The notes under the pieces: model-generated
What the model was told of the DNA's origin: nothing
Seen by the model: only the letters and a program-made list of their open reading frames with translations
The model's database searches: none
Part shown: in pieces, positions 1 through 9,884 of the stretch
Layout: every line of letters starts with the position of its first letter
Position numbering within the stretch: position 1 is the first letter of the stretch
Translations under genes and position numbers: made by a program
DNA from: Bolinopsis microptera
Lineage: Eukaryota; Ctenophora; Tentaculata; Lobata; Bolinopsidae
Direction of reading: 5' to 3'
Assembly (NCBI RefSeq): GCF_026151205.1
Contig: NC_087083.1
Span: 1,924,501 to 1,988,500, forward strand
Length of the DNA stretch: 64,000 bases

Positions 1-54
1 GTAGTGAACGTTTGTGAACGTTAGTGAACGTTAGTCAATATTTTGTGATGCTGT

Positions 55-515
55 CAACGTTAGGGTGCGCTATGAACTCTCCCTGAAGTTGAGATATTTT
101 ACGTTAGGGTGCGCTATGAACTCTCTTTGAGGTTGAGATATTTAACGTTAGGGTGCGCTATGAACTCTCCCTGAAGTTGAGATATTCAACGTTAGGGTGC
201 GCTATGAACTCTCTTTGAGGTTGAGATATTTAACGTTAGGGTGCGCTATGAACTCTCCCTGAGGTTGAGATATTTAACGTTAGGGTGCGCTATGAACTCT
301 CCTTGAAGTTGAGATATTTTACGTTAGGGTGCGCTATGAACTCTCCTTGAGGTTGAGATATTTAACGTTAGGGTGCGCTATGATTATGAACTCTCCCTGA
401 GGTTGAAATATTTAACGTTAGGGTGCGCTATGAACTCTCCTTGAAGTTGAGATATTTAACATTAGGGTGCACTATGAACTCTCCCTGAACTCTCCCTGAG
501 GTTGAAATTTTATAA
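55..515. repeat. 44-bp tandem array
   Basis: About ten copies of a 44-bp unit repeat head to tail. Each contains TTAGGGTGCGCTATGAACTC and ends in a GTTGAGATATT-like stretch. Copies differ by a few substitutions (CCCTGAAG or CTTTGAGG), and one carries a short insertion near 382. Just before it, 1-36 holds short GTGAACGTTA repeats. No open frame runs through it. It may continue beyond the left window edge. Confidence 0.9.
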
Positions 516-2048
516 GAGGTCGTACAGCATGTGTTTTTAATATGTTTTCAACATACCCAAAGTCAAATTTATGGTTGATTTCGGGGAGAACCCCTCGCCC
601 GGTTACACTGTTACAGGTCACTCCATTTCTTCAAACTAAGTCGCTTGCAATAAATAAAGTTACGACGGAGTTGTTTGAAACTAAATATTATACAATTAAT
701 GGCGTAATTACATTGTGACAGATGCAACCCTCCCTTGCGGGTTATTTAAATAAAAATTTAATACTTTCCAGAGAGCCGAAACCCATAAATTTTCCGACCA
801 GTGCAAGTGGGCGGTAAGATAGTGCCAAAGATATTTAACAAGGGTGATTTAACGAAAAATTTGAATTCATTTGAAACGTAAGTGGTCCGTACCGCTCTTT
901 GTAGAACGATTTTAATTACGGCAATTGTTTCATTTTAAGAAAGAGTTACAGGAGTACAGAGGAAAATTGTGCATTTAACGATTATAATTTGAATCATTTC
1001 AATCGTGCTCACTGCTCAATGGGAATTTCAATCAATAATTTTATCTGGCTAGCAAATTAAAAGATAAAACACCTGGCAGCACACGAATATAAAAGTAAGA
1101 GACAATGCCCATAAATCAGTTGCCAGAAAATATCGTTTTTCATCAAGTTGTGCACCAACTAATCTTTCCTCATCAACGCAAGTGGCAATGGAAACGCTAG
1201 TACTTTGCCGGATAATTGGGCTATGTCCGGTATTTTAATTTCATTATAGCAATTAACGTTCCTTATGTTCCGAACGTTAAAATCTTTTAGCGAACGCGTT
1301 CACAAACTATTTTTAGTGAACGTTCCGTACGTTCACTACAACTAAGGTTTTAAGCGTTGCTTTTGGGTTTGTTTTATAGTTGACGAGCGCATACCTTATC
1401 GGTCATAATTATCACGGTCATTACTTTCACGCTGCAGACCTTAGCGTGAATAATTAAGTCCGTGAAAATAATGTCTGTGGCATTAAAGTCCGTGAATAAT
1501 AAAGTCCGGTAATTATTTCCATTGATTTTAGTGTGTGTGTTTCTACGTGCCAAATTTGAGATATTACCTTAAACACAAGACGATAGTGCTGTCGGACAGA
1601 TGTCGCTGTCAGATGTCGTGTTACCATAGTGTACGACCCAAACGTGTTACTTTTACTCCTATTCCTAATTTTACTTTAACGCCAACTTAGATATTGCTAA
1701 AATCTTGTCGTATTAATTTGGAAAACTTGTTGACTTAATTCATTAATTGTATCACTGCTGAACAAATTTTCTTGCACTGTCCCTTTCCTTAACTTTTCCT
1801 GGAGGGAGCAGTTCCTTTAAAAAGCAAAACAGAACTCATAAAGTCAGAATGATAGTTTCAAAACAATGATTACAAAAATACATTATTTGGATTCAGACCA
1901 GCGAACAGAGTCACAAAATTATTTAAAAAAATGTTTCACGTTTTGTCTCAGAAAATATGGAAGATATAAAACAACATTTACTCCGTTTATGATCGCAGTG
2001 CAAATGACTGCAAGTACAAAATTAACATGTCTAAATAACCACTGATTG
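516..2048. other. No gene seen; flank of Polinton insertion
   Basis: I see no coding exon, RNA gene or clear mobile element in this A+T-rich stretch. Two clusters of short motifs stand out: GAACGTT-type words at about 1250-1340, and repeated AGTCCGTGAATAA-like words at about 1450-1515. Before the Polinton inserted, this DNA directly followed 16573, so it may hold the original 3' UTR end of the minus-strand metalloproteinase gene. I did not find a convincing minus-strand AATAAA close to 2048. Confidence 0.5.
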
Positions 2049-2054
2049 GACTTC
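2049..2054. repeat. Polinton target-site duplication, left
   Basis: GACTTC directly precedes the left terminal inverted repeat and recurs directly after the right one at 16567-16572. A 6-bp duplication is the Polinton/Maverick hallmark. Confidence 0.9.
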
Positions 2055-2785
2055 AGTAGAATAATAGGGGTGTGTATAAGCAAGAAGATGGCTCGCAGGA
2101 GGTTGAACTACCGCTTCCGGCCGGCATGTCATCCGTGACGTCATCCCACACGGCTTGAAGTGGTGTGACGTCATCTCACGTGGTGTAACGTGGTGCAATG
2201 CATCCTCAAATCCTGTCACGTGATGTGATCTCATCTCACGTGGTTACTGCTCTCTTGCTTGCACCAGGGGGATAAATCATACCACGTGGTGTGACTCATC
2301 TCACGTGCTGTCTCATCACCTCACACACTGCCACATGGAGTGGTCTCATCTCACGTGGTGTAGTGTCATCTCACATCATGACTCATGGCTTGACCCAGGT
2401 CATGTGACCCACACAGTTATCCTATCATTATACCTTAACGTATACAGCCTGTCACGTGATTAGTCACATGATGCCAGACATGTCCTAATATGGAATAATT
2501 CTAGTCTTATCGTCAATGTGCCTGGATCTTGTTTCAGTGCAAACACATTCAGCTTGACACGTGATTACATCAAATATTTGAATGTGATATAAGACTGCTT
2601 TAACCCTTCAGACGTGCTGTAACCCCTATCTAGCCACATGATTGCATCAATTAATAGAATGTTATATAATGCTGCTTTTACCCTTCAAATGTGTTTTAAT
2701 TTTATCTAGTCACGTGATTACATCAATTATTAGAATGAGATTAAGACTGCTTTAACCCTTCAGATCTGCTTTGATTGTATCTAGT
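2055..2785. repeat. Left TIR, outer part
   Basis: This is the reverse complement of about 15770-16566, up to the CR1-like insertion after GTATCTAGT. It contains many CACGTG-type words (TCACGTGGTGTGA-like), giving it a distinct texture. The TIR resumes at 7227. Confidence 0.9.
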
Positions 2786-2919
2786 ATCTAATAATATAAT
2801 CGTTTTTGTTTGGTTGTAATTTTAAGTGCTCGCTTATCAGTTATTTGTTGCTAAATTGCGATAAGTGAACGTGTGCCATTGTACATTTATTGTACAATAC
2901 ATCGGGTATACATTACACC

Positions 2920-4200
2920 ATGGCAGGGAATCCCCAGAAAAATGACAGTGAAAGTACCAAGATTATTATCGGGAAACTGATAGAAAAAGCTAACTCGTCT
3001 ATCAGACCTGTTATTTCTGCTTTTGAATGTTTACAGTCTCGTTCAGTTAACCTTCAGCGACTTAATCAATTTACGGTCGGAATACTTGAAAGTTGTGCTG
3101 AATTTCTAGGAATTGCTCTTGCTGACAAGGACGATTTTAAGATTTTCACTAAGTCATCTCTTGCCAATCGCCTTTATCTTGGTTTTATGGCTCTGATGCC
3201 TGGAAAGTGTGGAGAGTGCGGTGATAACTACGTGATTGATCATGATCCTGAGGTCATGCCTTTTTTCAATTGCTTTAAATGTTTCAAAGGTTCACATTGT
3301 TGTGAAAGAAACAAAGAGCTACATCAGACCCTGTCAGCTATGAACACGCCGACAGGTTTTGTGTGGCTCTGTAACACATGTCATGGGCTAATTGATCCTA
3401 TAGAACCTAGGAAACAGAGATCACGCCACACATCTTCTTCACTATCAGGAAATGTTTCTTCTGCTGACAGCCAGTCCTTGGACAGTTCAGCAGATGTTTC
3501 CAGTCTTAATCCTTCTAGTGTGATATCTTCGACCCAAATTCCATCTCCTGTGTTATCACCTAGTTCAGCCACTGCAACGACAGCTGCAGCTACAGACTCT
3601 TCACAACTAGCCCCAACTGTTTGTCAAGAGTTCCTAAACTGGAGTTGTCCACACGGAATCAGTGGAAAAAAGAAGATCAACGGGAACTCTTGCCCTTCTA
3701 CTCATCCAAGGGTCTGCAATCAGTACCGAGCATCTGGTTTCACGGGAAGGAGTGGTTGTAAAGAAGGTAAAAACTGTACATTCTTTCACCCTGATATCTG
3801 TAGAACTGCACTTGAGAATGGTTCGTGTTCTAAAAAGGACTGTTTAAAGTTTCACCCCCGGTCGACCAGAAAGAGTACAAAGGAGCGTCCTGAGAGGGGA
3901 GAGCGTCCTAAGAGTAACACTCTTAACACGAATCAGAGGTACAGCAAACAGAATAGTGATGCCAATGCCAACACGAGTGATTTTTTAGAGCTACGAAACT
4001 TGATCACTGGGATGGCGGCCAAGTTGGAAGCATTGGAGAAAAAGATGGATCAAGGTACCCCATCCCCATCCCAAACTGTCACACAGCCAATGGGAGCATC
4101 CATGATCTACCCAGTTCAATCAGCTCCCCCAATGATGAGTCTAGGTGTGCCCAGGCTACCACACCACCAGATTCCTTTCTCTCCTCACTCTTATTATTAA
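2920..4200 (+). CDS. LINE ORF1 protein, PHD plus CCCH zinc fingers
   Basis: The ATG at 2920 has a strong context (ACCATGG) and gives about 426 residues. Around residues 90-155 a Cys-rich PHD-like finger starts CGECGDNY and ends WLCNTCHGL, the type found in ORF1 of CR1/L2 elements. A Ser/Thr-rich linker follows. Then come about three CCCH-like fingers (near CQEFLNWSCPHG, GCKEGKNCTFFH and GSCSKKDCLKFH), a basic stretch, and a short coiled-coil-like segment rich in L and E. ORF1 proteins bind element RNA and package it with ORF2. The CCCH fingers fit RNA binding (inference). The frame ends 4198-4200 inside the ORF2 reading frame. Confidence 0.85.
   Translation: MAGNPQKNDSESTKIIIGKLIEKANSSIRPVISAFECLQSRSVNLQRLNQFTVGILESCAEFLGIALADKDDFKIFTKSSLANRLYLGFMALMPGKCGECGDNYVIDHDPEVMPFFNCFKCFKGSHCCERNKELHQTLSAMNTPTGFVWLCNTCHGLIDPIEPRKQRSRHTSSSLSGNVSSADSQSLDSSADVSSLNPSSVISSTQIPSPVLSPSSATATTAAATDSSQLAPTVCQEFLNWSCPHGISGKKKINGNSCPSTHPRVCNQYRASGFTGRSGCKEGKNCTFFHPDICRTALENGSCSKKDCLKFHPRSTRKSTKERPERGERPKSNTLNTNQRYSKQNSDANANTSDFLELRNLITGMAAKLEALEKKMDQGTPSPSQTVTQPMGASMIYPVQSAPPMMSLGVPRLPHHQIPFSPHSYY
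3981..3987 (+). promoter_or_regulatory. Candidate -1 ribosomal frameshift site
   Basis: ORF1 reads GAT TTT TTA GAG here, giving the canonical slippery heptamer T TTT TTA in the correct phase. The -1 frame has a TGA at 3978-3980, immediately before the heptamer, and is then open to 7172 through ORF2. I found no ATG in that frame before the endonuclease domain is well under way. I could not test for a downstream stem or pseudoknot. Confidence 0.5.
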
Positions 4201-7172
4201 ATGCTAGGAGTTTAAATCCATCTGCCCACAGTACCTGCAGATGGAAGCTTAATGACCTTGTTGGTCATGTAGACGATAAACGACAATCTGGACAGCTCTA
4301 CACCTTTATTGCTATCACAGAATCTTGGCTTAAGTCACATATCAGTGACGCCCAGCTTCAGTTACCCGGATACTCACTTTGTCGAAGTGATCGCAGTAAG
4401 AGAGTTGGCGGAGGAGTAATACTTTACTCACTGTCGTCCATCCCAGTCTCGGTGTCGGAGACTTACGACGACAGCATTTGCCAGGGAATCTTTAATGTCT
4501 ACCCTTCTGCTAAACTTTGCATAGCAGTTGCTTATAGGCCACCTGACGCAAGCTCAAGTAGTTTCTCAAAACTAATAGATAGATTTACATTCGCTATTGA
4601 GAACCTTGCACCTAGTGGCTACGACGTCTTTATAACAGGCGATTTCAACTTTCCCCAGATTGACTGGGAAACACTAAACATCATGAGCGGTGGGACCTCT
4701 GATTCAAATCTCTCCGCCCAATACCTGCTAAACTTCATGTCAACCCATCTGCTGAGTCAGGTGGTTACTGTTCCAACCAGGGGAAACAGTACACTAGACC
4801 TCGTCTTGTGTAACAATGATCGGCTAGTATCTGATGTAACTTGTGAAGCAACAGAAATATCTGATCATGACATGGTTAATGTACTGCTATCCTTTAACCC
4901 TGGTCTGATGGAGAAGGCTCAGGCTTCATATCTTGACGAAATGAGCTTCCGAGCCCTAGACTTTAATCGGGCAGACTTTGAACCGATTACTGAGATCCTG
5001 AACAGAGTGAATTGGAAGGACTTGAGAGACGCAAGCACTTTTGAAGAATTTCCCGCAGAGTTTACACGGACAGTGCTTAATATATGCCTGGAAAATGTTC
5101 CTCGGAAACGACCACCAACTGGCCAGCCGAAGCTTTATAATTCGCTGAGAAGGAAGAAGTCACGACTTAAAACCCGTCTCTCTGCTGTAAAGTGTGCCAA
5201 TGACCTAGCTCGAATCAAGACACTTGAAGACGAAATTGGATTAATTTGCTATGAGATCAAGGAAGCTATAGTCCACCATCTTGATAAAGGTGAAAAGAGA
5301 GCAGTGGATAAAATTAAAGTCAATCCTAAATACTTTTACTCATACGCTAAATCTTTTTCTAAAGTTAAGCACAATATTTCAACTCTTCTAAACCGTGATA
5401 AGAAACTGGTAACTGAACGGAAAGAGTTAGCTAATATACTGCAGCAACAGTTCTGTTCTGTCTTTAGTGACCCCAACTGCCCTGATAAGTCACTACCTGC
5501 ATTTACAGTACCACCTCTCACTAGTAGGGATACAGAACTGGTACTCACACCTAACCACATCGCGGAAGCTATATCTGAGATTAAGCTGGACTCTGCACCC
5601 GGACCCGATGGTATTCCTGCTATTCTCCTCAAAAGATGTGCTTCAAGCTTGAGTGTTCCGATTCATCTCCTCTGGTCTGAGTCCATGTATACAGGCATAG
5701 TCCCAAGTTTCTACAAGACTGGATATGTCACACCGTTTTTCAAGAAAGGTAGCAGGTGTGATGCTGCTAACTACAGACCGGTTACTCTGACCTCACATGT
5801 AGTCAAAGTCTATGAAAGAGTGGTTAGGAAACACATGGTTCAGTATCTCGAAACCAACAATTTGTTATCTGACAAACAACATGGTTTCAGATCGAACAGA
5901 AGCTGCTTGACCCAAATGCTCGATCACTTTGATGACATCTTTGAAGGGTTTACTCAGGGGAAAGACACAGACTCTATATACCTCGACTTCGCCAAGGCGT
6001 TTGATAAAGTTGACTTGGACCTTCTCTTGTTGAAGTTAAAGAGATACGGATTTCATGGCAAACTTCTAAGCTGGATCCAGTCATTTCTCTCTGACCGTGA
6101 ACAGGTTGTAGTCCTAAACGGTGTTCATTCGAACAGTGCCAGGGTTCTAAGTGGTGTCCCTCAGGGAAGTGTGTTAGGACCACTATTGTTCATTTTGTTT
6201 ATTAACGATCTAGAGCTAGCTGTTACCTCTTCTAAGGTAAGCTTCTTTGCTGACGATACTAGGGTCTCCAAACGTATCGATTGCTTTGAGGACTGTCTGC
6301 TGCTTCAGGCTGATCTGTACGGTATTCTCGACTGGTCACGCTGCAACAACATGAAGCTCCACGAACAGAAGTTTGAGCTCCTGAATCATCTCCACAATAG
6401 AAAGAGTACCTTTTCTGAACTCCCTTTTTACGTGGAAACTCTACTTTACAAGGTCTCCAGCGAGGAAATACTACATCCCGTTGAGAACGTTAGAGACCTC
6501 GGAGTTATGGTATCAAGCGATCTGAACTGGTCCAAACAGATCGGTAATATGGTCAAGAAAGCTAGAAGCACACTGTCATGGGTGTTTAGTGTCTTCAAAA
6601 CTCGTGATAGGACCGTAATGACTACCCTATATAAGTCTTTGGTCAGAAGCCTACTAGAGTACTGTTGTCCGCTGTGGGACCCTGTTAAGGTGACTGAGAT
6701 CCAGCTTTTGGAGGGGGTCCAGCGAACATTCACCGATCGTATATGCGGTCTGGAAAATATGAACTACTGGGAGAGGCTTTCACATCTAAAGCTAATGTCA
6801 CTGCAGCGCAGAAGGGAACGGTACACTATTCTGATGATGTGGAAGATCCTTCACAATGTTGTCCCCAATTGCAGCAATATAAGGTTCACAAAAACATCCA
6901 GACATGGTACCCGAGCAATCATCCCTTCCCTGTCTAGGTTGAGTTCCTCGAGCAACCAGACACTCTATGACAGCTCATTTGCTGTAAGAGGACCAAAACT
7001 GTGGAACAAAGTGCCTGATAATATTAAAGCTGAAGCTACGTTTGAGTCGTTTAAAGTTAGTTTGTCCAAGTTTATTGCTTTGATACCGGACAACCCTCCG
7101 ACTTCCGGTTATAGCTGCAGCTGGTCTAATTCCCTGGTAGACTACTCGCCATCGAGGTGGTCAGAAATCTGA
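3981..7172 (+). CDS. LINE ORF2: endonuclease and reverse transcriptase
   Basis: The frame opens at 3981 and overlaps the ORF1 end in the -1 frame. The apurinic-like endonuclease starts at about 4191 (LLNARSLNPS) and shows AITESWL, ITGDFNFPQIDW, TLDLVLCN and the catalytic SDHDMV. The reverse transcriptase follows, with PGPDGIPA, YLDFAKAFDKVD, GVPQGSVLGPLLFILFINDL and the active-site FADD near 6250. The C-terminal part (LLEYCCPLWDP and onward) is typical of CR1/L2 and Jockey elements. No RNase H is present. The frame is unbroken to the TGA at 7170-7172. There is no ATG start: it may be made by frameshift from ORF1, or by non-AUG or re-initiation. Confidence 0.9.
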   Translation, partial: FFRATKLDHWDGGQVGSIGEKDGSRYPIPIPNCHTANGSIHDLPSSISSPNDESRCAQATTPPDSFLSSLLLLNARSLNPSAHSTCRWKLNDLVGHVDDKRQSGQLYTFIAITESWLKSHISDAQLQLPGYSLCRSDRSKRVGGGVILYSLSSIPVSVSETYDDSICQGIFNVYPSAKLCIAVAYRPPDASSSSFSKLIDRFTFAIENLAPSGYDVFITGDFNFPQIDWETLNIMSGGTSDSNLSAQYLLNFMSTHLLSQVVTVPTRGNSTLDLVLCNNDRLVSDVTCEATEISDHDMVNVLLSFNPGLMEKAQASYLDEMSFRALDFNRADFEPITEILNRVNWKDLRDASTFEEFPAEFTRTVLNICLENVPRKRPPTGQPKLYNSLRRKKSRLKTRLSAVKCANDLARIKTLEDEIGLICYEIKEAIVHHLDKGEKRAVDKIKVNPKYFYSYAKSFSKVKHNISTLLNRDKKLVTERKELANILQQQFCSVFSDPNCPDKSLPAFTVPPLTSRDTELVLTPNHIAEAISEIKLDSAPGPDGIPAILLKRCASSLSVPIHLLWSESMYTGIVPSFYKTGYVTPFFKKGSRCDAANYRPVTLTSHVVKVYERVVRKHMVQYLETNNLLSDKQHGFRSNRSCLTQMLDHFDDIFEGFTQGKDTDSIYLDFAKAFDKVDLDLLLLKLKRYGFHGKLLSWIQSFLSDREQVVVLNGVHSNSARVLSGVPQGSVLGPLLFILFINDLELAVTSSKVSFFADDTRVSKRIDCFEDCLLLQADLYGILDWSRCNNMKLHEQKFELLNHLHNRKSTFSELPFYVETLLYKVSSEEILHPVENVRDLGVMVSSDLNWSKQIGNMVKKARSTLSWVFSVFKTRDRTVMTTLYKSLVRSLLEYCCPLWDPVKVTEIQLLEGVQRTFTDRICGLENMNYWERLSHLKLMSLQRRRERYTILMMWKILHNVVPNCSNIRFTKTSRHGTRAIIPSLSRLSSSSNQTLYDSSFAVRGPKLWNKVPDNIKAEATFESFKVSLSKFIALIPDNPPTSGYSCSWSNSLVDYSPSRWSEI

Positions 7173-7226
7173 TGACCCTTCCTGCTACGAGGATAAACAC
7201 AACCAAAGTAACCAAAGTAAGTAAGT

Positions 7227-7646
7227 CACGTGATTACATTTGTGTAATACGAAACGAGCAGGATTAGGTTAAAGTACCATGTCCCACCATATGACACACC
7301 AGTGTAACATGAGGCTGCTTCTTACACCCCTCATATATATTTAAACCACGGTGGAAACTGAGAAAGATGAAGCATAATCATAGAAATAGACACCTTTTCT
7401 CTGACAGCAGTTTGTAGTTTTCTGGGAACTCTTCTTTTAATTGCTTGAACTTTTCGATACCTGACTTTTTTAATATTTGATACCAACCTACCAAGGGAAG
7501 TAGAAAGAAATGCAAAGCTGTCCGAGAAAATAAAGTTGTCAGTAAAAACAGCTTTAAACTTTTCAAGCGTCTCAGGGATCACGTCCAATCTCTCGACTCG
7601 TTTTGTCAAACTAGTAGGAAGAGGTTGAGATCATATCCTTTTAGGG
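7227..7646. repeat. Left TIR, inner part
   Basis: The left inverted repeat continues from CACGTGATTACATT after the CR1-like insertion. It matches the reverse complement of 15346 to about 15770. Matching is lost inward of 7646, where the right arm reads AGCTAAAAGG. Confidence 0.88.
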
Positions 7647-7647
7647 T
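7331..7647 (-). pseudogene. Polinton DNA polymerase B relic, left TIR copy
   Basis: This is the left-TIR copy of the right-arm relic at 15336-15659. On the minus strand it shows the exonuclease-region signature of protein-primed polymerase B (DSFAFLSTSLGRLVSNI). The end of the region is spread over other frames. It holds only a short slice of the enzyme and ends within the TIR, so it cannot encode an active polymerase. Confidence 0.75.
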
Positions 7648-8120
7648 CACAAGAGTCGATATTGACTAAATTACAGCCAATTCCAACTCTACTCAGTGTA
7701 ATGTTGAGGTAATTGCGGACCGGGATCTCAAAATTCTAGGCCCAGAGTGTGAATAAAAATAGATTTGTAGAGTCGTTAGTGGCCAGACTGATGACACAAA
7801 CAAAATCCATTCCGCTCAGCTTGCCGTTTGTTTACGTTACATTCTTACCGTGAAATGCAAAACTGTCCCGATTTGCCTCCTTTTCTATTTAATGGCTCGT
7901 TAAGTTTTGACTGTAGTGTTTTGACTGTAGCGAAAAGTGTTATTAAACTTCGACGAAAACTATTTTTGCGGCAAAATTGTTATTTTACAATCCTGGCAGT
8001 CAAATATAGCAGTCTTTCCTGATAGCTGTATGAGTGTTCTGACTTCTGGTAACACTATTGTGGGAAAAAGTGAGAGGCAGTGAAATTTAGGCAGTGAACT
8101 TTTGGAATGCAGTATGCACT
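7647..8120. other. Polinton interior without recognised gene
   Basis: Between the left TIR and the P2X7-like frame I see no conserved protein. A short open frame at 7828-8022 (plus) has no recognisable features and is treated as chance. Confidence 0.4.
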
Positions 8121-8492
8121 TTAAAATGCACGGAGTTTATCACTTCCAAGTTGGTTGCCTGATCCACTTCCCTCAGAATCGTCTAACGCTGCCTTAAATC
8201 CAGTGTAGTCCTTGTTTGCACTCGGATATTTTTCACGTATGTTGTGCACTACACATGCCGGAAGTCCGTATCTCCTTCTTTTCCCCAACCCTTTCAAATC
8301 AATTATGTTCAAGAACGATTTGTACCCAGTAAATCTCAGCATTTTGTTGAAATTTTCTGTATCTTTTTCGTTGATGCATCCCTTTTTATTGACTGAGTAT
8401 GAAACAAGGTGAAGCACTGACTTGCTCATTATGAGATTGATAAAATCGTCTGTTAGTGTCATACATAGCACAAAGATAAAGTACCTGTCCAA
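8121..8492 (-). CDS. P2X7-tail-like domain protein fragment
   Basis: The predicted 123-residue product carries the signature of the P2X7 receptor intracellular tail domain, seen also in many invertebrate and transposon-linked proteins: a region around FTGYKSFL, then LPACVVHNIREKYPS, then DYTGFKAA. The family form is roughly IPSCVV..IR..FP...G.Y.GF. The Cys-rich N-terminal half of that domain is not evident. No ATG precedes the domain closely (the frame opens from a TTG), so this is a fragment or a downstream exon. It lies inside the Polinton and partly overlaps the frame at 8422-8838 on the other strand. Confidence 0.55.
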   Translation of the reverse strand: MDRYFIFVLCMTLTDDFINLIMSKSVLHLVSYSVNKKGCINEKDTENFNKMLRFTGYKSFLNIIDLKGLGKRRRYGLPACVVHNIREKYPSANKDYTGFKAALDDSEGSGSGNQLGSDKLRAF

Positions 8493-8508
8493 GTCAACAG
8501 CCTACAAG

Positions 8509-8838
8509 ATGGACACCAGCATCATTATGAGTATGACGATGTTTGCGGTGCTTATACACAACAATCTGCAGAGCATGGCCCCATCTAAGCGGTATGAAGT
8601 ACGGGATTATTCAAGGGCGAGCAAGCGATATAGGATTAAGACAAAGGTGGTGAAGGACATCATTCCCTTCAAGAAAAGTCTCCTGTCAGAGATTGTGGGG
8701 AATGTTAATTCAAACACCCTCCTACCGATTGACTTAAATCGTTACATCCGCAAACCGGTACCTAGGACCTTCCACGGGGTAGATAAGCCGTCATTGGCTA
8801 GTGTCAAGAATAAGAGTTTCTCTAGAATGGGCAACTAG
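8509..8838 (+). CDS. Small basic protein of unknown function
   Basis: A 109-residue frame starts with ATG at 8509. The N-terminus is hydrophobic (SIIMSMTMFAVLI) and could be a signal peptide or membrane segment. The rest is rich in Lys and Arg (YEVRDYSRASKRYRIKTK). An AATAAA lies about 95 bp after the stop, near 8932, which supports a transcribed unit. I do not recognise the family. It could be Polinton cargo or a small structural protein of the element, but nothing in the sequence proves this. Confidence 0.4.
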   Translation: MDTSIIMSMTMFAVLIHNNLQSMAPSKRYEVRDYSRASKRYRIKTKVVKDIIPFKKSLLSEIVGNVNSNTLLPIDLNRYIRKPVPRTFHGVDKPSLASVKNKSFSRMGN

Positions 8839-9245
8839 GTCTTTTTCATTTAAAACTTTTTACCAAAAGTGAATATTACAATGCTAAATGTTATGTAATG
8901 TTTTATTTCTGTTACAATATCAACATTATGTCAATAAATCGTGTAATTCTACGTGTAATTTTCTAGCAGCAGACAACATAACTGGAAATTGGAAATAGAA
9001 ATAGGTTAATCATGTAAGAAACTAGGCAGAAAACAGAACACATTACACTAAGTTTGCTTTGACAAGCATAGCCCACCCGAGCGGAAGAATTTAGCTGACG
9101 TCACAGGGGCGAGATCTAATTATGGCTGTAACTCCGCTCAGGAGCTAGGTAGAGAGCTCAAATTTTCAGATTATGTTCTTTACATTGTTATCGTCATTTC
9201 CTAAGTGCCATGAACTATGGTTCTGAGACCTTGTGACCCTCTTTA
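8839..9245. other. Polinton interior, poly(A) signal then no gene
   Basis: The CAATAAATCG near 8930 could terminate the small gene just upstream. No further coding signal is seen before the dispersed repeat at 9246. Confidence 0.4.
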
Positions 9246-9424
9246 ATGTCCCCACTGGGAAGTATTCCTACATGTTGGGTGCAGTGCTCGACAGACTCAA
9301 GAGTTACAGTTCCATCTCCAGGATGGTGCTTGCTAATTAGTGTGAAAATAAATCTATATGTATATGTTTTCACATTTATTCAGAGGCACATATTAGGTGC
9401 AGTAAAAAAATCTAAATTATGCGG
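9246..9424 (+). repeat. Dispersed repeat, direct copy of inner arm
   Basis: About 180 bp starting CCCCACTGGGAAGTATTCC recurs as its reverse complement at about 13757-13936, and its first 100 bp recur in the same orientation at 10863-10966. Together with the inner inverted repeats this shows repeated internal rearrangement of the element core. Confidence 0.85.
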
Positions 9425-9884
9425 TACCACACCCGACTATAAAGGTAAAATGTGCGGTAGGGTGCGGTAAATTTTTACCAATTATGCGGACTTTTTCTGA
9501 AGGACTTTGGAACTTCTAAACGTATAACCTCCGCTCTTATCAAAAATAGGTCTGTTTAACTTTAGTCTTTATGTGTTACTGAGGGAGTAGTTCTTTACTA
9601 AGACCATGATTGAATCTATATTGAGATTCAGTTATCTGAGAACAGTGACTTGATCTGCTAGAGATCAGGAGATAGTTATTTGAAGACGCCTCTTGATAAA
9701 GTCGATCAGATCCCATGCGTGATCGCAAATATGTGACACGCTTGTTGGCATTGATCGTCAGTACTTGTAAACCATTTGATTCAAGATCCATTAAGCCCAT
9801 TATAAAGCCAACGCTACAACGAATAGAGCTCATTACCCGATAAAAAGGCTGCAGATATGATCGAAGTACGGTAACGGCGAGGGT

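Larger units (their letters stand above)
2786..7226 (+). mobile_element. CR1/L2-like LINE, apparently full length
   Basis: This is a 4.4-kb non-LTR retrotransposon inserted in the left Polinton TIR; both edges are fixed by comparison with the intact right TIR. Its short 5' leader is followed by ORF1 (PHD and CCCH fingers) and ORF2 (endonuclease plus reverse transcriptase). The 3' end is not poly(A) but a short AAGTAAGTAAGT tail, as in the CR1/L2/Jockey group. Both long frames are open, so the insertion is recent compared with the host Polinton. Target duplication is very short or absent (AGT at most). Confidence 0.9.

Noticed and set aside
2031-2234. 67-residue minus-strand frame at the left TIR
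   Set aside because: It crosses the element boundary and translates CACGTG-rich TIR DNA; the same text occurs in the right TIR without gene features.
7828-8022. 64-residue plus-strand frame in the Polinton
   Set aside because: No ATG at the start, no domain or conserved pattern; consistent with a chance frame.
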